A stretch of 64,000 nucleotides of DNA from CAVROP01 sp050012175 (GCA_050012175.1 JBEKHR010000003.1:121069-185068), one strand, 5' to 3'; numbered from the stretch's first letter, positions 9,179 to 18,527 are shown. Numbers and translations: made by a program. The notes: a model not told the origin generated them from the letters alone.

Positions 9179-9674
9179 GGCATCGTCTCCCGTGGCACTC
9201 GCCAAGAGTGCGTTAGTTTCTGGGGCCCCGTCACCTGAAACGACTTCAGCGCAAGACACTCTTCTGTCACCTTCGACAACTTGAGCATGGGTGTCTTCAG
9301 CACTCCTGAGACTGACTTCGGCTTTGGCCAAGCTACGGTTCACTACCCAGGCCACCTCCTGATTCGTCATTCACCCGGCCCAGGTTGTACTGGCAGCGGC
9401 AAATCCGGGGAACATGGGCGCCTCCACCCGACGGCAGAATTCGACTTATCACCAACACTATAAACCCGCCAAAAACGCGAATACAAGCACGAAAACTACG
9501 CGGGCAAACACTCCCTACCCGCCCAGCGCGCAACTCCGCGGGTTGGCGACTGGCAGACCGAGGATTCATTCGGCAAGCAACCTGGCCTAGCGATCTTTTC
9601 GAAGACGGGAACCTCGACGCGCAGCATCGTTGAGAAACCGGCTGAGTCAGGTGGTCTGAGGGAGGGCCTTGCCG
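9179..9674. other. Spacer with no recognised gene
   Basis: About 500 bases between the hydrolase stop (9675) and the sedolisin start. It must hold the sedolisin 5' leader and promoter. I see no convincing promoter, structured RNA or coding frame, apart from the in-frame but unlikely upstream extension of the sedolisin gene to 9370. Confidence 0.5.
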
Positions 9675-10640
9675 TCACGGTCCAACAACAGGATTAGTCA
9701 GGGCGCCAATGCCCTCCACCGTCACGCTGACCGTGTCACCCGGTTTGAGGTAGACCGGCGGCTTGCGGTGATCGCCCACACCCCCCGGCGTGCCCGTCGA
9801 AAGAAGGTCGCCGACTTCCCAGGTCAGTGATTGGGAGAGGTAGCTCACCAGAAATGGGATCTTGAAGATCAGGTCGTGCGTATTCGACTCTTGCATCGTC
9901 CGCCCGTTGAGCGTGAGTGAGATTCGCAGGGAGTGCGGGTCGGGAATCTCGTCGGCGGTGACGATGCAGGGGCCGGTAGGCCCGAAGGTGTCGCAGCTCT
10001 TCCCCCGGAACCACTGCCCGTCGCCGTGTTGCATGTCGCGCGCACTCACATCGTTAAGAATGGTGAAGCCGGCGATGTGCTCGAAGACTTTCTCTTCCGG
10101 TATGCCTTTCCCACGCTTTCCGACGACCGCTGCAAATTCCGCCTCATAGTCCACCTCTGTCGAGTTGGGAGGGAGAACAATGGAATCGCCAGGGCCGCAG
10201 ATCGTGTTGCTAGACTTCAAGAAGAATACTGGCCGCGGGGGCGATTTGAGGCCCTGTTCGGCTCGGTGGGATTCATAGTTGAGTCCCACGCAAATAATCT
10301 TCCCAGGCCGCAGAAGGGGAGCGCGCAGCCGCACTCTCTCGAGCGGCATGCGCACTCCTTGGGGAAGGCGCAAGGGTTCTCGAGAGGCAGTCACGGTTTC
10401 GAGAATCTCCCCCAGCGCCCGGCGCCATGCTTCCCCTCGTTCGAGCAGATCAATCATGTGGCGAGGGCTCGCTCCTCCAGCCACTACCACGTTGACAGCC
10501 TTTTGCAACTCAGGCCGCGGCTCGAAGCCAAGCGTGCCGCTTCGAAGCGAGTCGATGGCGAGTCCAATATCGACCACGAAACTGCCCTTCAAAGCGCCCA
10601 CGCGGTCTTCATCGCCGCTCTCAAACGTTACCAGTTTCAT
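9675..10640 (-). CDS. Fumarylacetoacetate hydrolase family protein
   Basis: 321 residues from ATG 10640, with AGGAG about 9 bases upstream. A short N-terminal domain is followed by the FAH fold: VGLNYESH, FFLKSSNT, VDYEAEFAAVVGKRG (metal-binding acidic residues), NDVSARDMQ, and LLSTGTPGGVG near the C-terminus. Family members are cytosolic, Mg/Mn-dependent and cleave or decarboxylate acylpyruvates or homoprotocatechuate-pathway intermediates; YcgM-type acylpyruvases and oxaloacetate decarboxylases look the same. The substrate cannot be told from sequence. It has no operon partner here. Confidence 0.88.
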   Translation of the reverse strand: MKLVTFESGDEDRVGALKGSFVVDIGLAIDSLRSGTLGFEPRPELQKAVNVVVAGGASPRHMIDLLERGEAWRRALGEILETVTASREPLRLPQGVRMPLERVRLRAPLLRPGKIICVGLNYESHRAEQGLKSPPRPVFFLKSSNTICGPGDSIVLPPNSTEVDYEAEFAAVVGKRGKGIPEEKVFEHIAGFTILNDVSARDMQHGDGQWFRGKSCDTFGPTGPCIVTADEIPDPHSLRISLTLNGRTMQESNTHDLIFKIPFLVSYLSQSLTWEVGDLLSTGTPGGVGDHRKPPVYLKPGDTVSVTVEGIGALTNPVVGP

Positions 10641-11083
10641 CTTAGAACAACTCTCCTTTTATTATAGGGAAGTGTCGCCGGTCTGGCCGCGGGGACTCCC
10701 CTTGGCAGGGAGTCAATCGCCGCGCACTGTCCCGCTCAGTGCGACTCACCTTCGACCGGAAGGCGAGTAGTTTACTGCAACTTGTCAGTATCTTCCATCG
10801 TCGCGTTAGACGGGCGCATGATTCATTGAAAGCATGATGCCAAGCTTCGAGAAAGCTGTTGCGCGTGATCTGGATTAGGCGCACAATAGGGAATGCTCTC
10901 ATGATCGACGGAAGCGGCGCGGTTTGCCGAGGGCACGAACTGAGGAGGCTGCAAGTTCGGGCCGGCGCGCCGAAAGCCGAAAGATTGTGGGGGACGGGGT
11001 TTCGGATCGAACAATTTGAGTCAAGATGTTAAGGAACGCTAAAGCAACCCAAGGCTTATCCTTCCTGATCTGGAGGAAAATTT
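10641..11083. other. Spacer between divergent hydrolase and purF
   Basis: 443 bases between two divergently transcribed genes, so it should carry both promoters. No convincing -35/-10 pair, PurR-like palindrome, riboswitch or coding frame stands out. Confidence 0.4.
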
Positions 11084-12514
11084 TTGGAGCCAGCGTCTCA
11101 TTTCTTCCCAGTATTTTCTCTCCCCGAAGACAAGTTTCATGACCACTGCGGGGTTTTCGCGGTGTATGGTCACCCGGAGGCAGCCAAGTTGGCGTACCTG
11201 GGCCTTTATGCCCTCCAACACCGGGGGCAGGAAAGCGCCGGCATCGCTGTTTCCAACGGCGAGACCGTGACCTGCAAGAAGGGCATGGGCCACGTGGACG
11301 AGACCTTTCCCGCCGAGGTCATCAAAGGCTTGCCGGGACATCTCGCCATCGGGCACACGCGCTACTCCACGGCCGGAGACACGGACCTGAAGAACGCCCA
11401 ACCCCTGAAGGTGAGTTGTTATAAGGGCCAAGTCGCCTTGGCGCACAACGGGAATTTGGTAAACGCCACCACCATCCGGCGGGACCTGGAAAGCAGGGGG
11501 GACATCTTCCAAACCACCAGCGATACGGAAGTGATCCTGCATTTCTTTGCCCGCTCGCGCCAGACCGGCATTCCTGAGGCCGTGGCGGAAGCGCTTGACA
11601 AGGTGGTCGGCGCCTACTCACTGGTCATGCTCTTCAAGGACAGCGTTTACGGCATCCGCGATCCGCGCGGGTTCCGTCCCCTGAGCCTGGGGCAACTCGA
11701 CGGTGCTTACGTCCTGGCCTCGGAAAGTTGCGCCTTTGACCTGATCAATGCCAAGTTCATTCGCGACGTTGAGCCGGGCGAGATGGTCATCCTGGACCGG
11801 CGTGGCGTCACCTCGCTGCATTTTGCTCCCCCTGCCACGCCCGCGCATTGCATCTTTGAGCATGTCTATTTTTCCCGTCCCGATAGCGTGGTGTTTGGAC
11901 GTTCGGTGCAGGCCAGCCGCGAAATGCTGGGACGCTTTCTGGCCCGTGAGCACCCGGTGGAGGCCGACCTTGTGGTTCCGGTTCCAGATTCCGGCGTTCC
12001 GGCGGCAACAGGGTTTGCTGAGGAATCAGGGATCCCGCTGAAGATTGCCTTAATCCGCAACCATTATGTTGGCCGCACCTTTATTGAACCCAGCCAGGCT
12101 ATCCGGGATTTCGGCGTCAAGCTGAAGCTTAATCCCGTGCGCAGCCTGCTGGAGGGGAAACGAGTCGTTCTGGTGGACGACTCGATTGTCCGGGGCACCA
12201 CCAGCGCGATGATCGTGCGCATTGTGAGAGAAGCCGGGGCAAAGGAAATCCACATGCGAATCAGTTGCCCGCCCACAGCCTCGCCTTGCTTTTACGGTAT
12301 CGACACGCCAACCAAAAAGGAATTGATCGCATCCACACACAGTGTCGAGGAAATACGACAATTCCTGGGGGCTGACTCCCTGGGTTACCTCTCGCTCGAG
12401 GGTCTGCGCCGGGCGGTGGGCGATACGCAGGGGCGATACTGCCTTGCCTGTTACACTGCAAATTATCCCACCGCCATTCAAGAGCCCCTCCTTACGATTC
12501 GGAACCGGGACTGA
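11084..12514 (+). CDS. purF: Amidophosphoribosyltransferase
   Basis: Catalyses the first committed step of purine synthesis, PRPP plus glutamine to 5-phosphoribosylamine. The start is TTG 11084, chosen because a strong GGAGG lies 7 bases upstream and no ATG fits. The protein has a short propeptide ending just before Cys22 (DHCGVF), the N-terminal nucleophile of class II glutamine amidotransferases; then GHTRYSTAG, and the PRPP-binding loop VLVDDSIVRGTTS near residue 362. At 476 residues it is full length. It heads the cluster with lepB, purM and purN. Confidence 0.96.
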   Translation: MEPASHFFPVFSLPEDKFHDHCGVFAVYGHPEAAKLAYLGLYALQHRGQESAGIAVSNGETVTCKKGMGHVDETFPAEVIKGLPGHLAIGHTRYSTAGDTDLKNAQPLKVSCYKGQVALAHNGNLVNATTIRRDLESRGDIFQTTSDTEVILHFFARSRQTGIPEAVAEALDKVVGAYSLVMLFKDSVYGIRDPRGFRPLSLGQLDGAYVLASESCAFDLINAKFIRDVEPGEMVILDRRGVTSLHFAPPATPAHCIFEHVYFSRPDSVVFGRSVQASREMLGRFLAREHPVEADLVVPVPDSGVPAATGFAEESGIPLKIALIRNHYVGRTFIEPSQAIRDFGVKLKLNPVRSLLEGKRVVLVDDSIVRGTTSAMIVRIVREAGAKEIHMRISCPPTASPCFYGIDTPTKKELIASTHSVEEIRQFLGADSLGYLSLEGLRRAVGDTQGRYCLACYTANYPTAIQEPLLTIRNRD

Positions 12515-12519
12515 GAGTT

Positions 12520-13353
12520 ATGGAACCGCTCGAGAACGAAACACAAGCAAGCCCTGTTTCAGAACCGCCTGAGCCGGCAAGCGAAGGTCCGGGCACGAAG
12601 TCTGAGCACCGGGAAAGCGTCTGGGAGACTGTCCGTTCCTTGCTGATCGTCCTGGTGGGCGTCTTCTGCATTCGGACCTTCATTGCGGAAGCCACCGTGA
12701 TTCCCACCGGCTCCATGGAACAGACGATCCTCATTGGCGACCATGTGTTTCTGAATAAGCTGCTTTACGGGCCGCGGCTTCCTTACACTTCCCTTCGCAT
12801 TCCTCCGCTCCGGACTGTGCACCAGCAGGATATTATTGCCTTTCGGTATCCCCGAAATCCGTCCGTAATGTTTGTGAAACGCGTCATCGCCGTGGGCGGC
12901 GACGTGCTCAGGGTCGAAGACAGGAAGGTTTTCGTCAACGGTAAGCCGCTCAACGAGCCTTACGCGCAATTCCAGTACTCATCCACCTTGCCGTTGCGGG
13001 ACAACTTTCCTCCTCCCATTAATGCTCTGGATACCTTGCCCGCCGCCTGGGGACTGGACCCGGCGTGGTCGCGGGAAATGCCCAATTTCATTCGGGAAGA
13101 TGGTTTGCACGTGCCGCAGGGATATCTTTTCTGCATGGGCGACAACCGGGATAACTCGCTGGATAGCAGGTTCTGGGGATTTGTTCCGGAAGAAAACGTG
13201 GTGGGCGAGCCGCTCTTCGTTTATTGGTCATATGATGCCCCCAGCCGGGACTGGACGAGTGAGGAACTGGCGTCGCGACTGAGGTTTGACGCATCCATCG
13301 TTTGGAACTTCTTCACCAAAACTCGCTGGTCGAGGACAGGCAAGACCTTCTAA
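12520..13353 (+). CDS. lepB: Signal peptidase I
   Basis: 277 residues; ATG is 5 bases after the purF stop. One N-terminal membrane anchor (about 38-55) is followed by the catalytic domain: nucleophile Ser65 in PTGSME, general-base Lys120 in FVKRVIAVGGD, and GDNRDNSLDSRFWG. It removes signal peptides from exported proteins at the outer face of the inner membrane. Lying between purF and purM without gaps, it is co-transcribed with purine genes although the function is unrelated. Confidence 0.95.
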   Translation: MEPLENETQASPVSEPPEPASEGPGTKSEHRESVWETVRSLLIVLVGVFCIRTFIAEATVIPTGSMEQTILIGDHVFLNKLLYGPRLPYTSLRIPPLRTVHQQDIIAFRYPRNPSVMFVKRVIAVGGDVLRVEDRKVFVNGKPLNEPYAQFQYSSTLPLRDNFPPPINALDTLPAAWGLDPAWSREMPNFIREDGLHVPQGYLFCMGDNRDNSLDSRFWGFVPEENVVGEPLFVYWSYDAPSRDWTSEELASRLRFDASIVWNFFTKTRWSRTGKTF

Positions 13354-13358
13354 AACCC

Positions 13359-14378
13359 ATGCTTTATCGTGACGCTGGTGTTGACATTGACGCTGCAACC
13401 GAAGCCAAAACAGCGATCAAGCAATTAGCGCGCAAGACTTTCAATGTGCGCGTGCTGAAAGATGTTGGGGCCTTTGGAGGATTCTTCTCAATCAAGGACC
13501 TTCCCCGCGACGCCGTTCTTATTTCCAGCATCGACGGCGTGGGAACCAAACTGAAAATTGCCTTCGCCTTGAATCGCCATTCGACCGTCGGAGCTGATCT
13601 GGTCAACCATTGCGTCAACGACATCGCGGTCCATGGCGCCGCGCCCTTGTTCTTGCTCGACTACCTGGCAACGGGGAAAATGCATCCCAAAGTCGTCACG
13701 GAAGTCGTGCGCGGGTTGGCCCTGGCATGCCGCTCCGAGGGCTGCGCTCTGATCGGCGGCGAAACGGCGGAGATGCCGGGATTTTATCCGCCCAATGAAT
13801 ATGATCTGGCAGGCTGCATCGTGGGCTGGGTGCGGCGGCGCGAGATCATCGATGGCGGCCGAGTCTGCCCGGGAGACGTGATCGTTGGGCTTCCTTCGAT
13901 GGGACTGCACACGAATGGATACTCCCTGGCGCGTAAGGTCCTGCTCGAAAAGGAAGGGATCAAGCTCACCGAGCAGGTGTCGGAACTTGGCCGGACCTTG
14001 GGCGATGAACTGCTCGCGCCACACCGGTGCTACTGGAAAGTCGTCAAGCCCCTGCTCGCTGAGCATTTGCTCAAGGGATTGGTCCATGTCACCGGTGGCG
14101 GCATCACCGACAACACGCCGCGCATGCTTCCGGCACGAACGCAGGCAGTGGTTCGCCTGGGAGCCTGGCCGGTGCTGCCGGTTTTCGAATTGATTGCTCG
14201 GCTCGGGCGCGTCCCGGAGTCCGACATGCTTCGCACCTTCAATATGGGCATCGGCATGATGCTGATTGTGGCGAATCGAAAGCTCGCTCGCGTTACGACT
14301 CTGCTCGCTCGACAGCGCGAAAAGTTCTGGGTCATCGGCGATATCCAGCGCGGAAAGCCGAGCGTGAAGTACGTCTGA
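13359..14378 (+). CDS. purM: Phosphoribosylformylglycinamidine cyclo-ligase (AIR synthetase)
   Basis: 339 residues. ATG 13359 is 5 bases past the lepB stop and gives the normal N-terminus (MLYRDAGVDIDAA); an in-frame ATG at 13302 inside lepB is rejected. Motifs: GVGTKLKIAF (ATP-binding region), HCVNDIAVHGAAPLFLLDY, GGETAEMPGFY, and GGGITDN. It uses ATP to close the imidazole ring, making AIR from FGAM. The stop is followed directly by a heptamer repeat array. Confidence 0.95.
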   Translation: MLYRDAGVDIDAATEAKTAIKQLARKTFNVRVLKDVGAFGGFFSIKDLPRDAVLISSIDGVGTKLKIAFALNRHSTVGADLVNHCVNDIAVHGAAPLFLLDYLATGKMHPKVVTEVVRGLALACRSEGCALIGGETAEMPGFYPPNEYDLAGCIVGWVRRREIIDGGRVCPGDVIVGLPSMGLHTNGYSLARKVLLEKEGIKLTEQVSELGRTLGDELLAPHRCYWKVVKPLLAEHLLKGLVHVTGGGITDNTPRMLPARTQAVVRLGAWPVLPVFELIARLGRVPESDMLRTFNMGIGMMLIVANRKLARVTTLLARQREKFWVIGDIQRGKPSVKYV

Positions 14379-14379
14379 A

Positions 14380-14546
14380 CATTGGCGATTGGGGCTTTGT
14401 GATTGGTAATTCACAATCTGAACATTTGCGATTGGTGATCTGTGATTGGTGAATGACAGTATTGACAGTCAGCGATTAGCAATCGGCAATCGACAATGGG
14501 CAATTACCAATCACCAATCACAAATCACCAATCATCAATCACCAAT
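14380..14546. repeat. Heptamer-periodic inverted array, locus 1 (purM-purN)
   Basis: After the purM stop the spacer reads as 7-base words. The right part (14477-14546) is ten units in register, all but one ending CAAT (TAGCAAT, CGGCAAT ... CACCAAT). The left part carries the complementary words ATTGGTG and GATTGG (14384-14452), so the spacer can fold on itself. It ends 2 bases before the first possible purN ATG. No gene in this interval. Confidence 0.85.
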
Positions 14547-14557
14547 GGATGGCTCTC

Positions 14558-15160
14558 ATGAAAAATCTTGGCATCCTGCTCTCCGGACGCGGCTCGAACT
14601 TTGAGGCCATCGCCCGCAACGTTGAGGCGGGGAAAATCCCCGCCCAAATCGCCGTCGTGATCAGCAACAAGGAGGAAGCTGCCGGCCTTGCCACGGCCAG
14701 AAAGATGGGCCTCGAGACCCGCTTCATTCCGTCGACCGGGAAAGAACGCGAAGCCTTCGACCGTGAAGTCGTTTCGGTTCTGAAGGACTTTCAGGTGGAT
14801 GTGGTGTGCCTGGCAGGTTTCATGCGCATCCTCAGCCCTTATTTCGTTCGCGCGTTTCCGCGTCGCATCCTGAACATTCATCCTGCCTTGCTGCCTGCTT
14901 TTCCGGGAACCGACGCGCAGAAACAGGCGCTGGATTACGGCGTAAAATTCACCGGCTGTACGGTCCACATCGTAGATGAAGGCGTGGACTCCGGCCCCAT
15001 CGTCTGCCAGGCCGTCGTCCCGGTTTTGGATGAAGACACCGCGGAGTCCCTCTCCGCGCGAATCTTGAAGGAGGAGCACCGAATCTATTCTGAAGCTGTC
15101 TGCCTGCTCGTGGAAGACAAGGTCCGGGTCGAAGGGCGGAGACTCTTGAGGAAGGCTTGA
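14558..15160 (+). CDS. purN: Phosphoribosylglycinamide formyltransferase (folate-dependent GART)
   Basis: 200 residues from ATG 14558, which matches the usual N-terminus (MKNLGILLSGRGSNFEAI); ATG 14549 adds three residues. Catalytic Asn and His are in ILNIHPALLPAF and the Asp in VDEGVDSGPI. It transfers a formyl group from 10-formyl-tetrahydrofolate to GAR, the third step of purine synthesis. The heptamer array lies immediately upstream, and there is no clear ribosome site apart from GGATGG. Confidence 0.95.
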   Translation: MKNLGILLSGRGSNFEAIARNVEAGKIPAQIAVVISNKEEAAGLATARKMGLETRFIPSTGKEREAFDREVVSVLKDFQVDVVCLAGFMRILSPYFVRAFPRRILNIHPALLPAFPGTDAQKQALDYGVKFTGCTVHIVDEGVDSGPIVCQAVVPVLDEDTAESLSARILKEEHRIYSEAVCLLVEDKVRVEGRRLLRKA

Positions 15161-15399
15161 GGAAGGATTGATTCGGTCGCTCTCAGTTAACTACTGGAAA
15201 AGTTCGTGCAGATCGGATTCCGCTCTGGGAAGGAGTCTAACGCGGCATGCCATACTTGGCCCGGATTTCTTCGAAAGCCAAATCCCGTTGACTCTGCGCC
15301 GGGCTGGGTGCAAAATTTCATTTTGGGGTTAGGGGGGGGCGAAGCAGCCGAGCATTCGGCGTGGTTGCCACTCCCAGGGCGTAAACGTCGCATTGAGCT

Positions 15400-15843
15400 A
15401 TGAAAAACAGGAAGCTAAAGTTTGGGATAGGTGTCGGCATTATTCTCGCCGTAGTGGGTTGGGAAGCTGTTTCGGGCTTCCAGCAAAGCAAGACCTACTA
15501 CGTCACCGTAAACGAACTCACGCACGGGCAGGCCGCGCGGCGGCGCGTTCGCGTGGGAGGCACCGTCGAGCCCGGCTCGGTTGAACGCCGGGCGGGGAAG
15601 CTCACCTTCCGCCTCGCTCAGGATGCCAATTCCATCCCGGTGACTTACGCGGGCACCGACACCTTGCCGGACACCTTCAAAGACGGTGCGCAGGCCATCA
15701 TCGATGGAGATTACCTTTCAAGCGGCGAGTTTCAAGCCGAGAAAATCCAGGCGAAATGCGCCTCGAAGTATCAGGCGGCTCCGGCATCCCCAGCAGGCGG
15801 ACCCAAGAATCCCAAGGTTGCGGGTTTGGACCCGCCAAAGTAA
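15400..15843 (+). CDS. ccmE: Cytochrome c maturation protein CcmE, CXXXY type
   Basis: 147 residues: an N-terminal membrane anchor (about 8-25) then a periplasmic OB-fold (RRVRVGGTVEPGSV, FRLAQD, VTYAGTDTLPDTFKDG). CcmE is the periplasmic haem chaperone of System I. Most proteins bind haem through a His in a conserved HxxxY motif. Here that position reads KCASKY, so the His is replaced by Cys (CXXXY), a variant known from sulphate reducers and archaea (System I*). It is followed by ccmF and ccmH. The 15161-15399 spacer has no recognised gene. Confidence 0.93.
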   Translation: MKNRKLKFGIGVGIILAVVGWEAVSGFQQSKTYYVTVNELTHGQAARRRVRVGGTVEPGSVERRAGKLTFRLAQDANSIPVTYAGTDTLPDTFKDGAQAIIDGDYLSSGEFQAEKIQAKCASKYQAAPASPAGGPKNPKVAGLDPPK

Positions 15844-15904
15844 GCCCAGCGCATCATTGCCGGCGGCGGATCTCTGCCTCCGGTGAGTGTCCCAGAGAGC
15901 GCTT

Positions 15905-17929
15905 ATGAACCAACTCGGAAGCGTTGGCCTCGTTGCCGCGCTGGCATTTGCCGCTTTTGCGGTGGTCGCCGGAGTTGTGGGTGGCAAGCTGCGCAGTTTG
16001 CGGGTGGTGAGGAGCGCCGAGCGGGCCACGCTGGCGTTCTTCGTCATGGTCACAGTGGCGGTGGTCGCGCTCGAGTACCTGATCCTCACCAACGACTTTC
16101 ACAACGCCTATGTCGCCGAGCATTCCAACCGCGACTTGTTCACTTTTTACAAAGTGGCGGCGCTCTGGGCGGGCCAGGAAGGCTCGCTGCTTTTCTGGAC
16201 GTGGCTGCTCGCGATTTACAGCGCCCTGGCGGTGTTGCTGAACCGCAAGAAAAACCGCCAGCTCATGCCTTATGTGGTTGCGGTGCTGATGGGCACGGGG
16301 GTCTTCTTTTCTTCGTTGGTGCTTTTTGTTGCCAACCCATTTCAAGAGCTATCGCTCGCCTCGGCCGCTGGGGTGCAGCCCTTCACCCCGCCGGATGGCA
16401 ACGGGCTGAATCCTCTTTTGCAATACCACTCGATGGTGATTCACCCTCCCATGCTTTACCTGGGGTACGTGGGCATGGTGGTCCCTTTCGCCTTCGCGAT
16501 GGCGGCTCTCATCACGCGGCAATTGGGTGACAACTGGATCCGCACCACGCGCCGCTGGACGATGGTTCCCTGGATGCTCCTTGGCCTGGGCATTCTCCTG
16601 GGCGGTAACTGGGCTTACGCGGTCCTGGGCTGGGGTGGCTACTGGGGCTGGGACCCGGTGGAGAACGCTTCCCTTCTGCCGTGGCTTTCGGGGACCGCGT
16701 TCCTGCATTCCGTGATGATCCAGGAGAAGCGCGGGATGCTGAAGGTGTGGAATGTTGTGCTAGTCATCACAACTTTCTTCCTCAGCATCTTCGGGACGTT
16801 CCTCACCCGCAGCGGCATTGTTTCTTCCGTGCACGCCTTCGCACAATCGAACATCGGCCCCTTCTTCGCGGTCTTCCTTTCCATCATTGTTTTCTTCTCG
16901 CTCACGCTGCTCTTCCTGCGCTTGGATCATCTCAAGAGTGAGAACAAGCTCGATTCCCTCGTTTCTCGAGAGAGCGGATTCCTCTTCAACAACTGGATTC
17001 TGCTGGCGCTGGTCTTTGCGGTCCTCTGGGGAACGATGTTCCCGCTGATTTCCAAGGCGGTGCAAGATGTGAGCGTCACCGTGGGCGCTCCATTCTTCAA
17101 CAAGACGGCCATACCCATGGGCCTGCTGCTCCTCTTTCTGACCGGCGCGGGTCCGCTCCTGGCTTGGCGGAAGACTTCTTTCCAGAGTCTCAAGCGGAAT
17201 TTCCTCGCGCCGTTGATTATTGCCGGGGCATCAGGTGCGATTCTGCTCATCGCGGGTGTGCGACATTTCTATGCCTGGATGACCCTGGTTCTCTCCATCT
17301 TTGTGGGCGTCTGCATCCTGGGAGAGTTCTGGAAAGGCGCCCGGACGCGCATGAGAACTGCCGGCGAGAATTTTGCGCAGGCTCTTTATAACCTCACCAT
17401 GCGGAACACGCGGCGATACGGCGGTTACGTGGTGCACCTGGGCATTGTGCTCCTCTTTATCGGGTTTGCGGGCTTGGCCTTCAAGACAGAGGCCAAAGGC
17501 TTGATGCAAGAGGGCGACCTGCTGCGGGTGAAGAATTACCTGCTGCGTTGCGACGGCCTCGCGAGCGGTGACACTCCGAATTACGAATACACCCGGGCGC
17601 TTATTACCGTCACCAAGGACGGCCGCGCATTCACCTCGATGCATCCCGAGAAACGCTTTTACAAGGCCAGCCAACAGCCCACAAGCTACGTATCCATTCA
17701 CCCCACGCTCTCGGAGGACTTGTACGTCGTGCTCGCGGGTCTGGACCAGGATACGGGCAAGGCGGTCATTGAAGTGTTCGTGAACCCACTGGTCATGTGG
17801 GTGTGGATCGGCGGTGTGGTGGTGTTCCTGGGAACGCTCCTGGCGCTCGTGCCCAGCCGGGTGGAGCGCGAGATGGCGGAAATCCGCCGGACCCAGGAAG
17901 TGGCGGCGCAGGCAAACGATGCCATCTAA
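15905..17929 (+). CDS. ccmF: Haem lyase subunit CcmF
   Basis: About 674 residues from ATG 15905 (an upstream GTG at 15887 is less likely). A multi-pass membrane protein with the WWD haem-handling loop (GYWGWDPVENASLLPWL), the HPPMLYLGY His region, and FLTRSGIVSSVHAF. In System I it attaches haem from CcmE to apocytochrome CxxCH motifs in the periplasm. The stop overlaps the ccmH start by 11 bases, so the two are translationally coupled. Confidence 0.95.
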   Translation: MNQLGSVGLVAALAFAAFAVVAGVVGGKLRSLRVVRSAERATLAFFVMVTVAVVALEYLILTNDFHNAYVAEHSNRDLFTFYKVAALWAGQEGSLLFWTWLLAIYSALAVLLNRKKNRQLMPYVVAVLMGTGVFFSSLVLFVANPFQELSLASAAGVQPFTPPDGNGLNPLLQYHSMVIHPPMLYLGYVGMVVPFAFAMAALITRQLGDNWIRTTRRWTMVPWMLLGLGILLGGNWAYAVLGWGGYWGWDPVENASLLPWLSGTAFLHSVMIQEKRGMLKVWNVVLVITTFFLSIFGTFLTRSGIVSSVHAFAQSNIGPFFAVFLSIIVFFSLTLLFLRLDHLKSENKLDSLVSRESGFLFNNWILLALVFAVLWGTMFPLISKAVQDVSVTVGAPFFNKTAIPMGLLLLFLTGAGPLLAWRKTSFQSLKRNFLAPLIIAGASGAILLIAGVRHFYAWMTLVLSIFVGVCILGEFWKGARTRMRTAGENFAQALYNLTMRNTRRYGGYVVHLGIVLLFIGFAGLAFKTEAKGLMQEGDLLRVKNYLLRCDGLASGDTPNYEYTRALITVTKDGRAFTSMHPEKRFYKASQQPTSYVSIHPTLSEDLYVVLAGLDQDTGKAVIEVFVNPLVMWVWIGGVVVFLGTLLALVPSRVEREMAEIRRTQEVAAQANDAI

Positions 17930-18404
17930 ATGGGCTTTAATCATCCTCGTCTTTAGCCTGTTCGCGGCTTCCATGACCAGCGCGGACGGCTCCAGGAAAC
18001 CGACGCTCGAGTCGATTGGCGACCAGGTGATGTGCCTGTGTGGCTGCGTGGCGACTCTGAACCACTGCCCGCACCGCGATTGCGCGACGGTGGCGGAAAT
18101 CCGCCCCATCATCGAAAAAGAAATCGCCGAGGGGAAGGATGAAACCACGATTCTCCAGGACCTGGCGATTCGTTACGGCGTGCAGGTGCTAGCCGCTCCC
18201 CCGGCCAGGGGATTTAGCCTGACGGCCTGGATTCTTCCCGGCGTGGGCTTGGTCGTGGGGTTATCGTTGGTCGTGGTTATCGCGCGGCGATGGAGGAAAG
18301 CGGCGCCTGTGGCGGCCGGCGTTCCCCCTAAGCCCCTGGACCCGAAGTTACTGGCGGCGGTGGAAGAAGAAATGAAGGCTTCGGGGCTGGGGACTAGGAA
18401 TTGA
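17919..18404 (+). CDS. ccmH: CcmH-like apocytochrome thiol reductase, Cys-rich variant
   Basis: 161 residues: signal peptide or anchor, then a periplasmic part, then one membrane helix (about 103-123). The usual LRCxxCQ redox motif is replaced by MCLCGCVATLNHCPHRDC, which has five cysteines in 17 residues. The rest (IIEKEIAEGKDETTILQDLAIRYG) fits the CcmH helical bundle. Its expected role is to reduce apocytochrome CxxCH thiols before haem attachment. It starts inside the end of ccmF. The stop codon borders an 8-bp tandem array. Confidence 0.9.
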   Translation: MPSKWALIILVFSLFAASMTSADGSRKPTLESIGDQVMCLCGCVATLNHCPHRDCATVAEIRPIIEKEIAEGKDETTILQDLAIRYGVQVLAAPPARGFSLTAWILPGVGLVVGLSLVVVIARRWRKAAPVAAGVPPKPLDPKLLAAVEEEMKASGLGTRN

Positions 18405-18443
18405 ATCATTGATTCATTGATTCATTGAGTCATTGATTCATCA
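18404..18443. repeat. Octamer tandem array after ccmH
   Basis: Five 8-base units: AATCATTG, ATTCATTG twice, AGTCATTG, ATTCATCA. It begins at the ccmH stop codon. This is the one array of the window with an 8-base rather than 7-base period. Confidence 0.85.
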
Positions 18444-18450
18444 AGCCAAA

Positions 18451-18527
18451 AACCAGCCCTCTCCCAAGGGGAGAGGGTGGACCGCGACCGGCGCTTTCTT
18501 CAGCCGGAGCGGGCCGGGTGAGGGGTC
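18451..18527 (+). repeat. Dispersed GC-rich repeat, family A (diverged copy)
   Basis: The CCCTCTCCCAAGGGGAGAGGG hairpin core followed by TGGACCG, CTTCAGCCGG, GGGCCGGGTGAGGGGTC. Better-conserved copies lie at 34026, 34125 and 35565; a copy in the opposite orientation lies at 23289. Confidence 0.8.

Noticed and set aside
9179..9370. In-frame upstream extension of the sedolisin gene
   Set aside because: ATG 9178 has a good ribosome site and starts a proper signal peptide; the 64 upstream residues would bury it.
13302..13358. Earlier in-frame ATG for purM inside lepB
   Set aside because: The extra 19 residues are the lepB C-terminus in another frame; ATG 13359 gives the family N-terminus.
14380..14546. 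Heptamer array considered as a CRISPR array
   Set aside because: Units are 7 bases without spacers and no cas genes are nearby.
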